DNA of 64,000 nt from Cannabis sativa (Eukaryota > Streptophyta > Magnoliopsida > Rosales > Cannabaceae), in the NCBI RefSeq assembly GCF_029168945.1, contig NC_083603.1:4960001-5024000 (forward strand). Direction: 5' to 3'. The position numbers were made by a program, and so were the translations under genes. A model generated the notes under the pieces. It had not been told where the DNA came from. It did no database searches and worked only from the letters and a program-made list of their open reading frames with translations. The first letter of the stretch is position 1. Each line of letters begins with the position of its first letter. Shown here piece after piece: positions 22,586 through 34,339 of this stretch.

Positions 22586-23221
22586 GGGCTCGTTTGGTAC
22601 GCCGTATAAGGGTTGTATTGTATTAAATAATAAATAACATTATGTTTGGATAAAACAATGTATTGTATTAATTATTACGACCAAATTTTTTAATACAATG
22701 TATGTTGTATTATTTAATACATATTAAATGGTTCGTATTAGCTTGTATTATAATATTTACAAAGGATTTGGGGTCAACATCAATCTCTGACCCGGACCCA
22801 GACCTAGACCCAAACCCGGGATCCGAACCCAGACCCAGACCTGAACTTGGGACTCGGACCCGGACCCGGACCCAGACCCAAACCCGAGACCCGAACCCGA
22901 ACCCGTACCCAGGACTTGAGACCCGAACCCGAACCCGAACCCGAACAAGGGACCCAGACCCAGACTCGGGACCCGGACCCAGACCCAGACCCGAACCCAG
23001 GACCCGGACCCAGACCTGGAACCCGGACCCAAACTCGGACTCGGACCCGGGACCCAGATCCCGTAGTTGGTGTTGGGATCGAGTGTATTGAAAATATATT
23101 ATAACTTTACACAATCAATTAATACAAGTCAATACCAAACATTGTAGTGTATTAAATAATACTAATACAATACAATACAATCCAACACAATACAATACAA
23201 TACGGCGTACCAAACGAGCCC
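22586..23221. mobile_element. PIF/Harbinger-type (Tourist-like) MITE with TAA duplication
   Basis: The ends are GGGCTCGTTTGGTACGCCGT and its exact reverse complement, next to longer TTGTATTGTATT and AATACAATACAA arms. TAA lies on both sides (22583-22585 and 23222-23224). It interrupts the integrase reading of the Copia remnant, so it is younger than that element. The middle is filled by a GC-rich hexamer repeat, which is unusual for a MITE. Confidence 0.95.
22793..23064. repeat. GC-rich CCCGAA/CCCGGA/CCCAGA hexamer array
   Basis: About 45 degenerate units of the form CCC(G/A)(G/A)A. It encodes low-complexity Pro/Asp/Asn/Arg frames on one strand and Gly/Ser/Val frames on the other. These frames are a result of the repeat and not genes. 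Confidence 0.95.
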
Positions 23222-25399
23222 TAAACCTCCTAATTTGTCTAATTTGAGAGTGTTTGGCTGCATAGCTTATGTACACCAAAATAAGGGTAAGCTAGAACCT
23301 AAATCAATAAACAGTATTTCTAAGATATCCTCAAGGTGCTAAAGGATATAGAATTTTGCTTAACAATGAAAGGGGTTTCAAAACCATAAATAGTAGGGAT
23401 GTATTATTTTTAAAGAAAGTGTATTTTCTTACTTGAAAACTACTAACAATGACAATATAAGAAATAAGTTTAACCCTACAGGGAGTATTGAAAACTAGAT
23501 ACAAATTAATGTAAAAAAAAGTGGAAGGAACTAAAACTAATCAAGGTACAGATCAGGTGGAACTTGCAGGCATTGAGGAATAAATTGGAGATATAGATCA
23601 GGTGGAACCTGACCAGGAGGATATAACATATGCACAAGACTATCAATTAGTCAGAGATAGAGACAATAGGGTTTCAAAACCTACACAGAGATATGGATTC
23701 TTTGCTTTTACAGATATGTTGGCATATGCTTTTATCACTGTAACAGAACTTGTCAAAATTGAACCAAGGACTTATTCAAAAGCAATTTTGAGTAAGGAAA
23801 CAAAGTATTGGAACAGGGCTATGGATGATGAGATGGGGTCACTGAAAAGAATAAGACTTATATAGTAGTTCCAAGACCAAAAGGGAAAATGGTGATCAGT
23901 TGCAAATGGATCTACAAGCACAAATCAGGTTTCACAGTTGGGGAAATGCCAAGGTTTAAGGCTAGACTTGTGGTAAAAGGTTTTAGCTAGCAAGAAGGAA
24001 TTGATTTTAATGAAATCTTTGCACCTGTTGTGAAATAAAAGACAATAAGGATAATGTTGGCCTTGGTTGCTCAATTTGATTTGGAATTGGAGCAAATGGA
24101 TGTAACCATTGCATTCTTACATGAAGACTTAGAAGAAACTATTTACATGGAACAACCTGAAGGTTACAAGGAAAAAGGTGACCAGAATCAAGTTTGTCTC
24201 TTAAAGAAATCTTTGTATGGGTTGAAACAGGCTCCAAGACAGTGGAATAAAAAGTTCAATAACTTCATTACACAACATGGATTCACAAGGAGTATGCATG
24301 ATACATGCTTATACTACAAAGGCACTGAGATGTTACAAGCTGAATATCTTCTACTCTATGTAGATGATATGCTACTAATTAGCAAAGAAAAGTCAAAGGT
24401 TGAAGGAATGAAGGAAATTCTAAAATCTGAGTTTGACATGAAAGATCTAGGGTTGCAAGTAAAATTTTTAGAATCAACATTAAGAGAGATAGAAGCAAAA
24501 ACCAGCTATTTCTTAATCAGAAAGATTATTTGGAAAAATTAATTGACAAATTCTAAATGAATGGTTCTAAAAAAGAAACTATGCCTCTATCAAGCTAGTT
24601 TTAGCTGTCTAACAAGCAATGTCCTAACACTGATAAAAAAAGTAAGAAATGAAGGAAGTACCATATTCAAATGCTATGGGTCTGTGATGTGTGCTATGGT
24701 CTGTACAAGACCAAACCTAGCTATGCAGCAAGTGTACTGAGTAAATACATGAGAAATCTAGGGAAACTTCATTGGGCTACAATGAAATGGCTGCTCAAGT
24801 ACATTAACATCACTACTAAGGTTGGATTATGTTTCAAGAAGAATCAAGACATGATTCAGGTAAAAGGTGTTGTAGATGCAGACTTTGTAGGGGATAAAGA
24901 CTCAAGGAAATCTACCACAACTTACACATTTCTCATTTCAGGCAACTGTGTAAGTTGGAAATCTCAAATACAACATGTAGTAGCTTTATCTTTCACTGAA
25001 TCTGAGTATATAACTATAACTGAGGCAATATAAGAAGGGATATGGATACACGACCTGCTAGAAAAAATGAATTTGTTCAAAGGAAAAGTAACTATCTATA
25101 TAGATAGCCAAAGTGTACTATATTTGTGTAGGAATCCTGTATTTCATGATAGAACAAACATATCGAGGTAAGGTACCATTTTATAAGGAAGAAAGTCACT
25201 TAAGAACATATTAACATTGAAAAGGTACCAAGTAAAGAAAATCCAACTGACATGGGTAAAAAACTAGTTCCACTTAGCAAATTCCAACACTGTTTGGAAT
25301 TGCTAAGCATAGAAAGAAGGTTAAGTCAGTTGGAGGACTGAACCATGATCTTAGGATTAGTTTTTCTTGGCTTGGTTTTATTAGTATTGAGGTAGAATT

Positions 25400-26054
25400 T
25401 GTTGATTATTCAGTCTTTGATAAAACTAATAACTAAAGACAATGACATGGCAAGTGGGAACTTGACAAATCAACAAGATTCATAAAGAGTGTTAGTTTTA
25501 TTAATTTTCTATTATAACTAATAAAGGCATAACTGAGTGTGATTTTTGCCTATTTAAACTCTTGTTTCTCTTTTCATTTTAGTAACATTACAAACATAGA
25601 TAGATAGAGAGAAGGAGAGAGAGCCATGTATGGTGAGGAAAGAAGACTTGTTTTAAAGGGGAAATTAATGGAGCTATGAAGAACTAAAGGGTGAGAAATC
25701 AAGGGAAGCAAGGATCAAGCTTCAGGGTGTTTCCAAGGTACAAGCTTCAAGTTAAGGATAAAACAAGGGGAGTACTTCATCATCATTGTGTTCTAAGATT
25801 TGTACAACTAAATAGATTGTAATCTTGCCATTTTTGTCATAATAAAGACTAATCTTAAGGGAGTTTAAAAGGGACTAGGCTCTTCACTTTAGTGAAGAAA
25901 GTTCGAACCTCTATAATCTTTTTGTGTTCTTAATTTTCTATCATTTTTTATTTCTGCAAATTATAGTTGTTTGATTTTTGGTTTTTTTTATTATTGTTTG
26001 TTATGCTTGCTGAGGTTGTTGTTAATCTCAACAACCTTATCTTAAATTATAACA
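25400..26054 (+). repeat. LTR of the truncated Copia element
   Basis: Starts TGTTGATTATTC right after the purine-rich TGAGGTAGAAT and ends AAATTATAACA. TATTTAAA at about 25550 is a possible promoter box. It follows RNase H as a 3' LTR should, but it is itself followed by a primer-binding site. Confidence 0.85.
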
Positions 26055-26205
26055 TGGTATCAGAGACCTTTCGACCAATGTGTGTCAGTTTCTAGTCTTG
26101 GGGTCTTATTTGACCTGTTTTAAAATCTACAGATTTCTTGATATTTGGTCTTGTGAGATTCTTTCAAATATGAAGAGAGTGTATTAGACTTAGTCCAACA
26201 TTTCC
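26055..26205 (+). other. Primer-binding site and leader after the Copia LTR
   Basis: TGGTATCAGAGACC directly follows the LTR, then about 140 bp of non-coding leader-like sequence. A primer-binding site belongs after a 5' LTR; its presence after a 3' LTR suggests that two elements once shared this LTR. Confidence 0.75.
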
Positions 26206-26208
26206 TAC

Positions 26209-26265
26209 GTTGTGATTAAAATGTTCGTAACTAAAAGTATTAGTCACAAAAATTACAATTTATTA
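26209..26265. mobile_element. Fragment of the TAGTCACAA MITE
   Basis: ACTAAAAGTATTAGTCACAA and neighbouring bases match part of the copy at 44480-44540. Confidence 0.65.
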
Positions 26266-26683
26266 GTTTTATATTTAATTCACATTTTAGAGTTTGAACT
26301 TTGAGCTATCATCGTATGCTTTGTAATTGAGTTATGTTTAGAATCATGATGAATTGTCATTTGAGTTTTTCTATTCCATTAGCTTAACAAGCCAATAGTG
26401 TAATTTATTCATCTTTGCTTTAATAATTTGGTAAAGGAGGTGACAGAAGTTGAAACACAGTGAATCATGCTATGCTATGCAGCATTAAAAATCAAAGAAT
26501 CTTTATTAAATGTAATTTTATATTTAAATTTATCTTTACTTTAACTTCTTTAAATATCTTTCTTTATAAATGATTGAATATTATTTCTACTTTCTTATTG
26601 GTGTTTATCTCTTAATTTTCTTTGTGAAAGCAGAAACAAATAATAACTGGAAATATATTCTAAGTGATATTTTGGGAGGACTT

Positions 26684-27118
26684 TGTAACGTTCCCGCTTC
26701 AAGTTTTTATTGGGTCTTTACACCCATAGAATGATGGCTCTTATACACAGGTACGTCACTTTGGCTGCTTCGTGGAGTGACGAATGACCCTACAAACCAA
26801 CACGAGTGTTTCCAGTGTACTTTGCATGTCCTCACTCGCATGCTTCTTGGGAAAACTTTTCACGAGATCACCCAATCTGAAATTATTCCAAGTCAAGCAC
26901 GCTTAACTGTGGAGTTCTTTCGTGATGGGCTACCGAAAAACAAGATGCGCACCTTATTGATATAGGTAGTACCAATCAATCCATTTAAGCCCTCTTCAAC
27001 TATGTAGTCCCATACCTACACAGTCTCAGAATCATCACACATGACCTTCCCCAAGCAATGTGAGATTGTACAGTTCCCAGTCTTTCCCCTTCAGATTAAG
27101 GGGCTCTGACTGTCACCA
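26684..27118 (-). mobile_element. Cassandra-like LTR, inverted copy
   Basis: On the minus strand it runs from GGTGACAGTCAGAG to GCGGGAACGTTACA. The segment 26930-26847 (minus) resembles 5S rRNA: GAACTCCACAGTTAAGCGTG is intact but the later boxes are eroded. It is about 435 bp and matches the LTR at 30015-30447 in reverse. Confidence 0.85.
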
Positions 27119-27213
27119 TAGGTTACACACGTTTCCTCTTGCATATGTTGTTGTTGAGAAAGAAAATACTGACAATTGGACTTGGTTTTTAGGGCTGGTT
27201 AAAGAGGACTTAT
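27119..27213. other. Short spacer inside the LTR composite
   Basis: 95 bp of unassigned sequence between the inverted Cassandra-like LTR and the long Gypsy-like LTR. It has no primer-binding site or purine tract. Confidence 0.5.
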
Positions 27214-29941
27214 GTAATACCCGGTAAAAATATACATATATTTTAAATTTATTTGTTATACAATTTGTGTGAGAATAAGTATTTTATTTATTTCTACTAA
27301 TAGTGAATAGAGATAATTGCTTAGAATAGTATTGATAGATTTCTAAACATAGTTGAAATTATAGTAAGTGTCAAGGTAAAATTATGGTGTTTTTACGAAT
27401 TAGGATAATTACTCAATTAAAGCCCAATATGAAAGTCTACTAGAGTTTTATAGATTATTTAGTGGGTTTAATTTATTGTATGAGTGCATTAAATAACATT
27501 ATAATGTAATTAATGTTAAAAAAATTCGTAGGTTTGGATAAATTCGCAGGATTAAAAACTGTTTTAGTAAAATGATCATATCTAGAGTTTTAGAGCTCCG
27601 ATTGAGATGATTCCAGTGGCGTTGGAAAGATAATTCAAAGATCTATAAATTTTGTAGAAATAGTTATATCATAATTCGGAAGTTTTCTAGGTGAAAACTG
27701 AGCCTAAAGTTGCGAGATAGATGGCTTATTTTTAAAATTTTAAAAAATTAGATATTTATTGATTTAATATTATTTTATCATTTTATTATATATTATTATT
27801 TTTAGTTAACCTAAACCTATTTGAATACAGAATCTCATGTACATATTTTTTGTCAAACCCTAAACTATCATAGTTTTAGTTTTCCTTTCCAAACCAATTA
27901 GTCAAAGCTTCATTCTTCTTCATGGTTGCTCCTCTCAAACCTTCCACACTTCTTCTTATTTTTCTACCTTCATTCTTAAAGTTTTGGATTTATAATCAAG
28001 GCTTGCGGGCTTGAGACATCAAATAAAAAGTTGTGAAGGGGTATGAAATATTTTCTTGCTCAATAATGCTAAATGTTATCTAGGGTTCGGACCTATTATA
28101 TTTTTCGTTTTCAGAAAAAAATAAGTTTCAGTAAAGTGATGATATCTCTCTTGATATTAATCTGTTTTTAGTGATTTTTGTATCGTTGGAAAGCTTATTC
28201 GATGATCTAAAATTTTTATCAAGAAACTATTCACCAATTCGGTGTTCTTCTATGTCGAAAATTATCATCTTTATGCTATTGTTGTAATTCGTTTTCTTTA
28301 TATTTCTAGAAAAAGTACTTTCACTTAAAATATAATAACTCTCTCAATTCTCATCCATTTTTAATAATCTATATATGGTTTTAAAGCTTATTCGATTTCT
28401 CATAAGTTTTATGAAGAAACGTTTTGTTAATTCGAAGTCATAATATGTCAAAAAGTTAGTTTTCTTCAATATCATGTGATTCGTTTCTTCAATCTTGTTC
28501 TTGCAAAACTGTTTTGGTAAAATTGTAATATCTCTTTGAATATAATTCCAATTTTAAATATTTTGGTATCATTGGAAAGGGAATTTAATTTCATAAAACT
28601 TTGATGAAGATGTTATCTTTAGTTCTGAACCATTCAATGTCAAAAGTTTGTATTTTTGCTAAGTTGTGTAATTCGTTACTCCATATTCCTTCTCAGAAAT
28701 AGTTTCAGTAAAACAATCATAACTCCCTCAGTTTTAATCCATTTTTAATGATCTTTATATCATTGGAAAGATAATGAAATTTCCTATCATTTTTATGAAG
28801 ACAACCTTCACTGAATTAATATAGTTGTTGGTCAAAAATAGTGATCTTTCTTCTGTATTGTAAGAGTACGAATTTTAATGTTAGGGCCTTGAACCATGTG
28901 TTGTTATAGGTAGTAGTGACGAGATAACAAGTCTTAAGCATCGGGATTTAAGGATCTTGTCCTCAACAAGAAAATTCATTGAGGTGCTTGGAGTAGCAAG
29001 AAGGTGTTCTTAACAACTGAGGTAAGAAGAGTGGACATCTGTGCACAGGGTGTATGTTAAAACATACAACTGTATTATGGGATTGTATTTACATATTTTT
29101 TATTCAATGGTGGATTGTGTTATGCTAAAGTTATTAGTGTGTGATAATGACAAGATTTTTGACTGTTTGTGTGAGAATAACACTTATAGGATATGTTTTA
29201 TGATGATGGTGTGAGCATAGCACTGCAGGATATGTTTTTGGCTGCTTGTATGGGTTTACTTGCAGGTTATCCTATCATGGGTGAGTACAACTTGTGATAA
29301 GGGATTGCCCTATTGGATGCCGAGTGTGAGAACAGCACAAGGCAGGGCAAGTTACACTTCATGTCTGATCAACATGAGTGGGAGTAGATTATCGTATGTG
29401 AGGACAATGTGCGATAAGATACTATGTGTTATGTGTGTGAGTATAGCATGCATTAAGATTACACTGTGATATGATGTTGTATTATATGTGAGAATAATAT
29501 GTGATATGACATGTTGTTATATGTATGCAAGTATGGTATGAATTGATTTGATGTTGTGATATTGTTATACTTATGACTATGTTATCTAGTTTGGGGGGTT
29601 ATGTCCTACATAGCTCTTCTTACAGGGCGTTAGCTCACGGGTACTCTGTGTGCAGGTAAAGACAAAACTAAACAGTGAGGATGGCGGGCTCGAGGCGTGG
29701 ATTACATGTTAGGGTATTGTCACGATGTTTTGGTTTAAAAATATTTCATTAAAGATTATGATTCAAATAGTTTTTGTAAAGCTTTATATTTTAAGGTTAT
29801 GAATAAATAAATGTTTTGTTTTAAAAATAATGAGATCTCACGCTTAGTTATTTTTCATTAAAGAAGTCTTTTATTGTCTTTATCTTAAATGGTTTTAAAC
29901 GGACTAGCTAGTGTGACGTCTCGAGAAATCGGGGCGTTACA
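27214..29941 (+). repeat. Long Gypsy-like LTR
   Basis: Starts TGTAATACCCGG and ends CGGGGCGTTACA (imperfect inverted ends). A TGGTATCAGAGCC primer-binding site follows after three bases. The length (2.7 kb) and the terminal CTCGAGAAATCGGGGCG are like LTRs of Tekay/Del-type elements. Within it, phrases such as TGTGAGAATAACACTTATAGG recur in the 29140-29560 part. Open frames are short and not believed. Confidence 0.7.
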
Positions 29942-29944
29942 ATA

Positions 29945-30010
29945 TGGTATCAGAGCCTTGACCCAGCCGGAAGTGTGGTCGACGAGGACGTCGGACCCCG
30001 TAAGGGGGGG
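29945..30010 (+). other. Primer-binding site, short interior and polypurine tract
   Basis: TGGTATCAGAGCC, then a 45-bp segment with GGTCGACGAGGACGTCGG, then AAGGGGGGG. This tiny interior is typical of TRIM/Cassandra elements and directly precedes the Cassandra-like LTR. Confidence 0.85.
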
Positions 30011-30014
30011 TGAT

Positions 30015-30447
30015 TGTGACAGTCAGTAGTCCCGGGATCCGTAAGGGGAAACACCGGGTAAGCTGTGCAATCCCACACTGCTTGGGGAAGGTCAAGTGGG
30101 ATGATTCTGAGACTGTGTAGGTATGGGACTACATAGTTAAAGAGAGCTTAAATGGATTGATTGGTACTACCTATATCAACAAGGTGCATCTTGTTTTTCG
30201 GTAGCCCATCACGAAAGAACTCCACAGTTAAGCGTGCTTGACCTGGAGCAATTTTAGGATGGGTGACCTTCTGGGAAGTTCTCTCAGGAAGCGTGCGAGT
30301 GAGGACAAAGCACGCTGGAAACACATGTGTTGGTCTGTAGGGTCAGTCATCAGTCCATGAAGCAGCTAGAGTGACGTACGCGTGTATAAGAGCCATTCAT
30401 TCCGTGGGTGTAAGGACCCAATGGAGGCTTGAAGCGGGAACGTTACA
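30015..30447 (+). mobile_element. Cassandra-like LTR with a 5S rRNA-related domain
   Basis: 433 bp from TGTGACAGTCAG to GAACGTTACA. It is followed by ACTT (30448-30451), and ACTT also precedes the left inverted LTR (26680-26683), so the whole composite may sit in a 4-bp duplication of the MULE coding sequence. Confidence 0.88.
30204..30286 (+). other. 5S rRNA-like segment in the LTR (not a 5S gene)
   Basis: Contains CCCATCA, AGTTAAGCGTGCTTG (box A region), TAGGATGGGTGACC (intermediate element and box C start) and CTGGGAAGT. The 5' third of 5S rRNA is missing and several bases differ, so I do not call it an rRNA gene. In Cassandra elements this segment acts as an internal Pol III promoter. 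Confidence 0.85.
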
Positions 30448-31345
30448 ACTTAAATATGGCAGACACAAGAAGCTTCACTTTCATATTTGATAGACGAAAA
30501 GGCCTAAAAAAAGCTTTGGGTACAGTTTTTGAAGATTCTGATATAAGATTTTGTGTGAGACATCTTTATGAAAACTTTAGGAAGGATTTTCCTAGGTTGT
30601 TGTTGAAGCAAGCGCTATGGGCATGTGCTAGATCGACTACCTTTGAAGAGTTCAAAAGAAAAATGAATGACTTAAAGGAGATTTCTGAACCAGCATATAA
30701 TTGGTTGATGAAAAAGACACCCACAGAATGGTTGGAATCACATTTTAGGACTTTAGTAAAGTCTGATATGCTTCTTAACAATTTATGTGAGAGCTTCAAT
30801 TCAGCAATCTTAGATGGCTAGGACAAAATGATCATCACTCTTTTAGAATCAATACACTTTTGGTTAATGGGAAGGATGTGCAAGCAAAGAGAAAGTGTAT
30901 CTAAATAGAATTATTCAGTTGGAAAGAGGATCTTTGACATCATTGAGAAGAGCAAAAAGGTAGCACAACAATGCATTTGTACTAAGTCAATTGGTGGATC
31001 ATTTCAAGTTACCTACATAACGGTTCAAGTATTATCTATTAATTTGGAGACAAGAATATGTACATGTAGATCATTTGATCTAAACAATGTGGTCATGCTT
31101 TAGCTTGTTTGTGGTTTTCTAATCTTAATGCCTATAAATTTGTGGATCCTTGTTACAAGAAGGAAGCCTTTGAAGCTACCTATGCAAAGGGTATTGCACC
31201 AATGCCTAGTCCTGATGAATGGGAGAACAAAGGCGAAAATCCAATCCTTCCTCCACTTGAAATTGTATTACCCGGGAGGCCCAAAAAATTAAGGAACATA
31301 GAAGTGAATAAACCTCCAGCATGTGCAACTAAATAGAGGAAAACG

Positions 31346-32689
31346 CCACAAACTAAATCTGTTTAAATTACTTGTCTTAGGATCCTCTTACTGAAAAGAA
31401 AAGGAAGGGTCATCCCCCAAGAAGATTCCAGACTCTGAAACTGTGAAGAGAAACAAGCGGAGAATGAAACAAATGGCAAGAGAAGCTAGTTCATCCCAAC
31501 AACCACCTAATGTCTTGTAGTGATCATGTTAATACATATGTTTTATGGTTGTTATGATTGTTACGTTTTATTTTGGTGAAGTACAATGTTAAGTTGGGTA
31601 TGGTTGCGTTGGCTAAAGGGCCTTTGTATTGGACTTTTCTTTTTTGAAGTACAATGTTATTTTGGTGAAGTACAATGTTAAGCTGGGTATGTGGTTTCAT
31701 TTTTTGTACATGATGTTGTGGTGGATGTTTAGAAATGATGAATAAATATATGAATTTGTTTAAGTTAAAAAATTTGTTTATTATTGATCTAAAAAATTAA
31801 GTATTGAAATGTTATTCTTTAACAGGTTAAATTAGAAAACGGACCCTTTTGTACTGGCATGGAGCAGTAAAATCTTAGATCTTTAACTGGTTTTTGAGCA
31901 ATGAAATTCTTATAGCAAAGTAGTTCAAATAGCATGTTAAAACAGTAGTTCATTATTGATAAATTATTGGTTTTCAACTGTATTTTTAAAGGTTTTTGAG
32001 TTCTCAATTGCTACTCATTTCAGTCACATTTTCAATAGTCTTTTTTTGGTTTTTGAGCTCTTAATTTCTTAACATGACCATGCATAGGTTACATGTCCAT
32101 CAACACCCTCTTCTTTTCCAATCCTTCATGTGCTTCATATACCAACAGTCCTTCACAGGTTATCGATTCGGTTAGAGAGAGAGATGATGCGATTAGGTTA
32201 TAGTTTGTGGTTGTGCAATTGGGTTGCTCGATCTCCAGTTTCTCATCGTCGTGGTGCGATAGTGGGGATCTAGTTTCTCATCATGGTGGTGCGAAGTGAG
32301 ACTCTTAGATTCCCGTCTGGTGAGATTAGAAATATCTTCTATTTTTTTTTAATTTTATGTATTAAAGAATTATTATTTTCTTTTGTTTTATTTTATGCTT
32401 TAAATTTATTAATTAGTTTTATGTAATGTTTAATAAATTAGGTGAAAAAAAAAATAATCAAACTAACTTTTAGTGGGTACCAACAACATAGTGTAAAAAA
32501 TGAATTTTGAGTATTAATGCCGCAATTTTTAAAAATTTGGTACTTATTAGCAACAAAATGAATAAAATTGGTATTTATACTGCAAATTTTTCTTTTTTTT
32601 TTAAACAAGAAAGCTCTAACATTCTTCTCAATCTTAATTAATACAACGGGCCTTTAACATATTAATAATTAAAAATTACATAATATATA
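31346..32689. other. Intergenic DNA after the MULE pseudogene
   Basis: A short direct duplication (GGTGAAGTACAATGTTAAG near 31574 and 31662) lies in what may be the old 3' UTR. At 32215-32300 a phrase (GATCTAGTTTCTCATC) is repeated. No gene is seen. Confidence 0.5.
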
Positions 32690-34210
32690 GAAAAATTGTA
32701 AGAGTGTACTTTTTTATGGCATAAATAAATAATATTATGGGGTTATTAATTTTTTTTATATATTTTTTTCACATATATAGGCTTTAATGCCATATTTTTG
32801 TAAAAAAAAATAAAAATCTCATATTTGTAAAACAATAATAATTTTCGTCAGAAAAGTCACCAGTGCTAGAAAAGTCACTGGAAAAGTTATTGTCGCTAGA
32901 AAAATTGTCAAAAAAGTGCTGGAAAAGTCATCGTCACTGGAAAAGTCACCAGAAGTAGATGTCTCAGATATAAATAAAAATAGAACCGGTTCTATAATAT
33001 AATTAATAAAAATAAATAACACAAAATAACTCAAACCGGTTATAATTGAAATATAACCGGTTTTGTAACATAATGAATAAAAATAAATAACATAAAATAA
33101 CTCAAACCAGTTATAGTTAAAATATAACTGGGTCTACAACAGTGTTACAATGAATAAAAACAATAAATAATACAAAATAACTCAAACCGGTTATAACTAC
33201 TAGAACTTGTTATAGAACATAGTGAATGGGTATTTTTTGGGGTAGATATGGTATGGTTGTAATTATTTGGTAGGCTGGAGCATGTTGAATAAATATTTTT
33301 GTTTGAGTTATTTTATTTAACTAGTTTTGTGTGGAGTTTTTACCTTAGTTGTTTTACGAAACTATTTTTTTGTCTCAAATTTTTAACTAGTTGATAAATA
33401 TAACTGGTTTCTTTATATTATATTTGAGTTAATTTATGTTATTATTTGTATTTATTTATTTTATTATAGAACCAATTCTTTTCATATATATGTCTTAATA
33501 TTTTTTGGAATTGATCCCCATTTTTTTAAAAAAAAAATTATAGCCGATTTTATGAGGTATTTTATTGTGGAACTAGTTTTGTTTTTAATTTATTTTTCAG
33601 TGTTTTAGGAACTGATTTCCTCTTTATTTTTTAACTGTAATCGGTTTGAGTTATTGCGTGTTACTTGTTTGTATTAATTATGTTATAATAGCGGCTCTAT
33701 TTTAGTTATAACCGGTTTGAGTTATTTCGTGTTATTTATTTTTATTCATTATAACACTGTTATAGAACTGATTCTATTTTAATTATAATTGGTTTAAGTT
33801 ATTTTGTGTTATTTGTTTTTATTCATTATGTTACAGAACCTGTTATATTTCAATTATAATTGGTTTGAGTTATTAATTTGTTTTTATTCATTATGTTATA
33901 GAACTGATTCTATTTTTTTTTTTTATATTTGAGACATCTACTTTTGGTGACTTTTCCAGCAACAGTGACTTTTTCGGCGACGATGGCTTTTTTGGTGACA
34001 ATAATTTTTTCAATGAGTTTTTTGGCACCGGTGATCTTTTCGGCATCGGTAATTTTTTCGGCGAAACTTATTATTACAAGTTTTATTAAATTTATTTATT
34101 ATTTTTTCTCATATTTTAACTTTTAATTATTTTTTAATCTCATATTTTTTTTGTATTATTTATTTATGCCATATAAAAATAAATTCTACCACATTTTCTT
34201 ATATTTATGA
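32690..34210. mobile_element. Foldback-like element with long inverted arms
   Basis: The left arm (about 32690-33230) and right arm (about 33650-34210) are imperfect reverse complements. Each arm has, from outside in, ATGGCATAAATAAATA, a run of GAAAAGTCACC-type units, GTAGATGTCTCA, and several copies of CTCAAACCGGTTATA with AATAAAAATAAATAA. The central loop is about 400 bp. No transposase is present. Confidence 0.85.
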
Positions 34211-34339
34211 AAAAACCCTATTAATAACAATTTATCAAATTATTATCTTTAGCTAACCAATATAATTCAATTAACAATATTTATTTATAACTATCACATT
34301 TTGTACTTCAATATTTTAATTTATCATATTATTTTAAAC

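Larger units (their letters stand above)
22440..25399 (+). pseudogene. 5'-truncated Copia pol (integrase, RT, RNase H)
   Basis: The integrase part reads IIAAYLTNKCPSTPINL up to 22585, is split by a MITE, and resumes at 23222 with NLSNLRVFGCIAYVHQNKG. The reverse transcriptase follows (about 23888-24545): KARLVVKGF, then stops, MDVTIAFLHEDLEE, KKSLYGLKQAPRQW and LLYVDDMLLIS. RNase H is at 24670-25320: DADFVGDKDSRKSTTTY, SWKSQIQHVVALSFTESEY, and a tail with PSKENPTDMG. In-frame stops occur at several places, including two close together near 23990 and 24037. Gag, protease and the start of integrase are missing, as is a left LTR. The Asp pair of the RT box (YVDD) is intact, so decay is moderate. 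Confidence 0.9.
26630..31345 (+). pseudogene. MULE transposase pseudogene split by retroelement DNA
   Basis: The left part is small (NNNWKYILSDILGGL at 26636-26683). The reading is interrupted by the composite at 26684-30447 and resumes with FTFIFDRRKGLKKAL, FCVRHLYENF, a W-rich block and NNLCESFNSAIL, which carries the last acidic residue of the MULE DDE core. A degraded SWIM-type segment (CTCRSFDLNN) is at 31060-31090, then MWFSNLNAY and a basic LPGRPKK tail. The piece with the first catalytic Asp is not visible. Stops at 30819 and 30906 and a shift at the insertion show it is dead. Terminal repeats of this MULE were not identified. Confidence 0.85.

Noticed and set aside
22702..23114. Proline-rich and glycine/serine-rich open frames of up to 134 codons on both strands
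   Set aside because: They are frames of the GC-rich hexamer array inside a MITE.
26847..30286. Possible 5S rRNA genes
   Set aside because: Only the 3' two thirds of 5S is present, with many changes, inside Cassandra-like LTRs.
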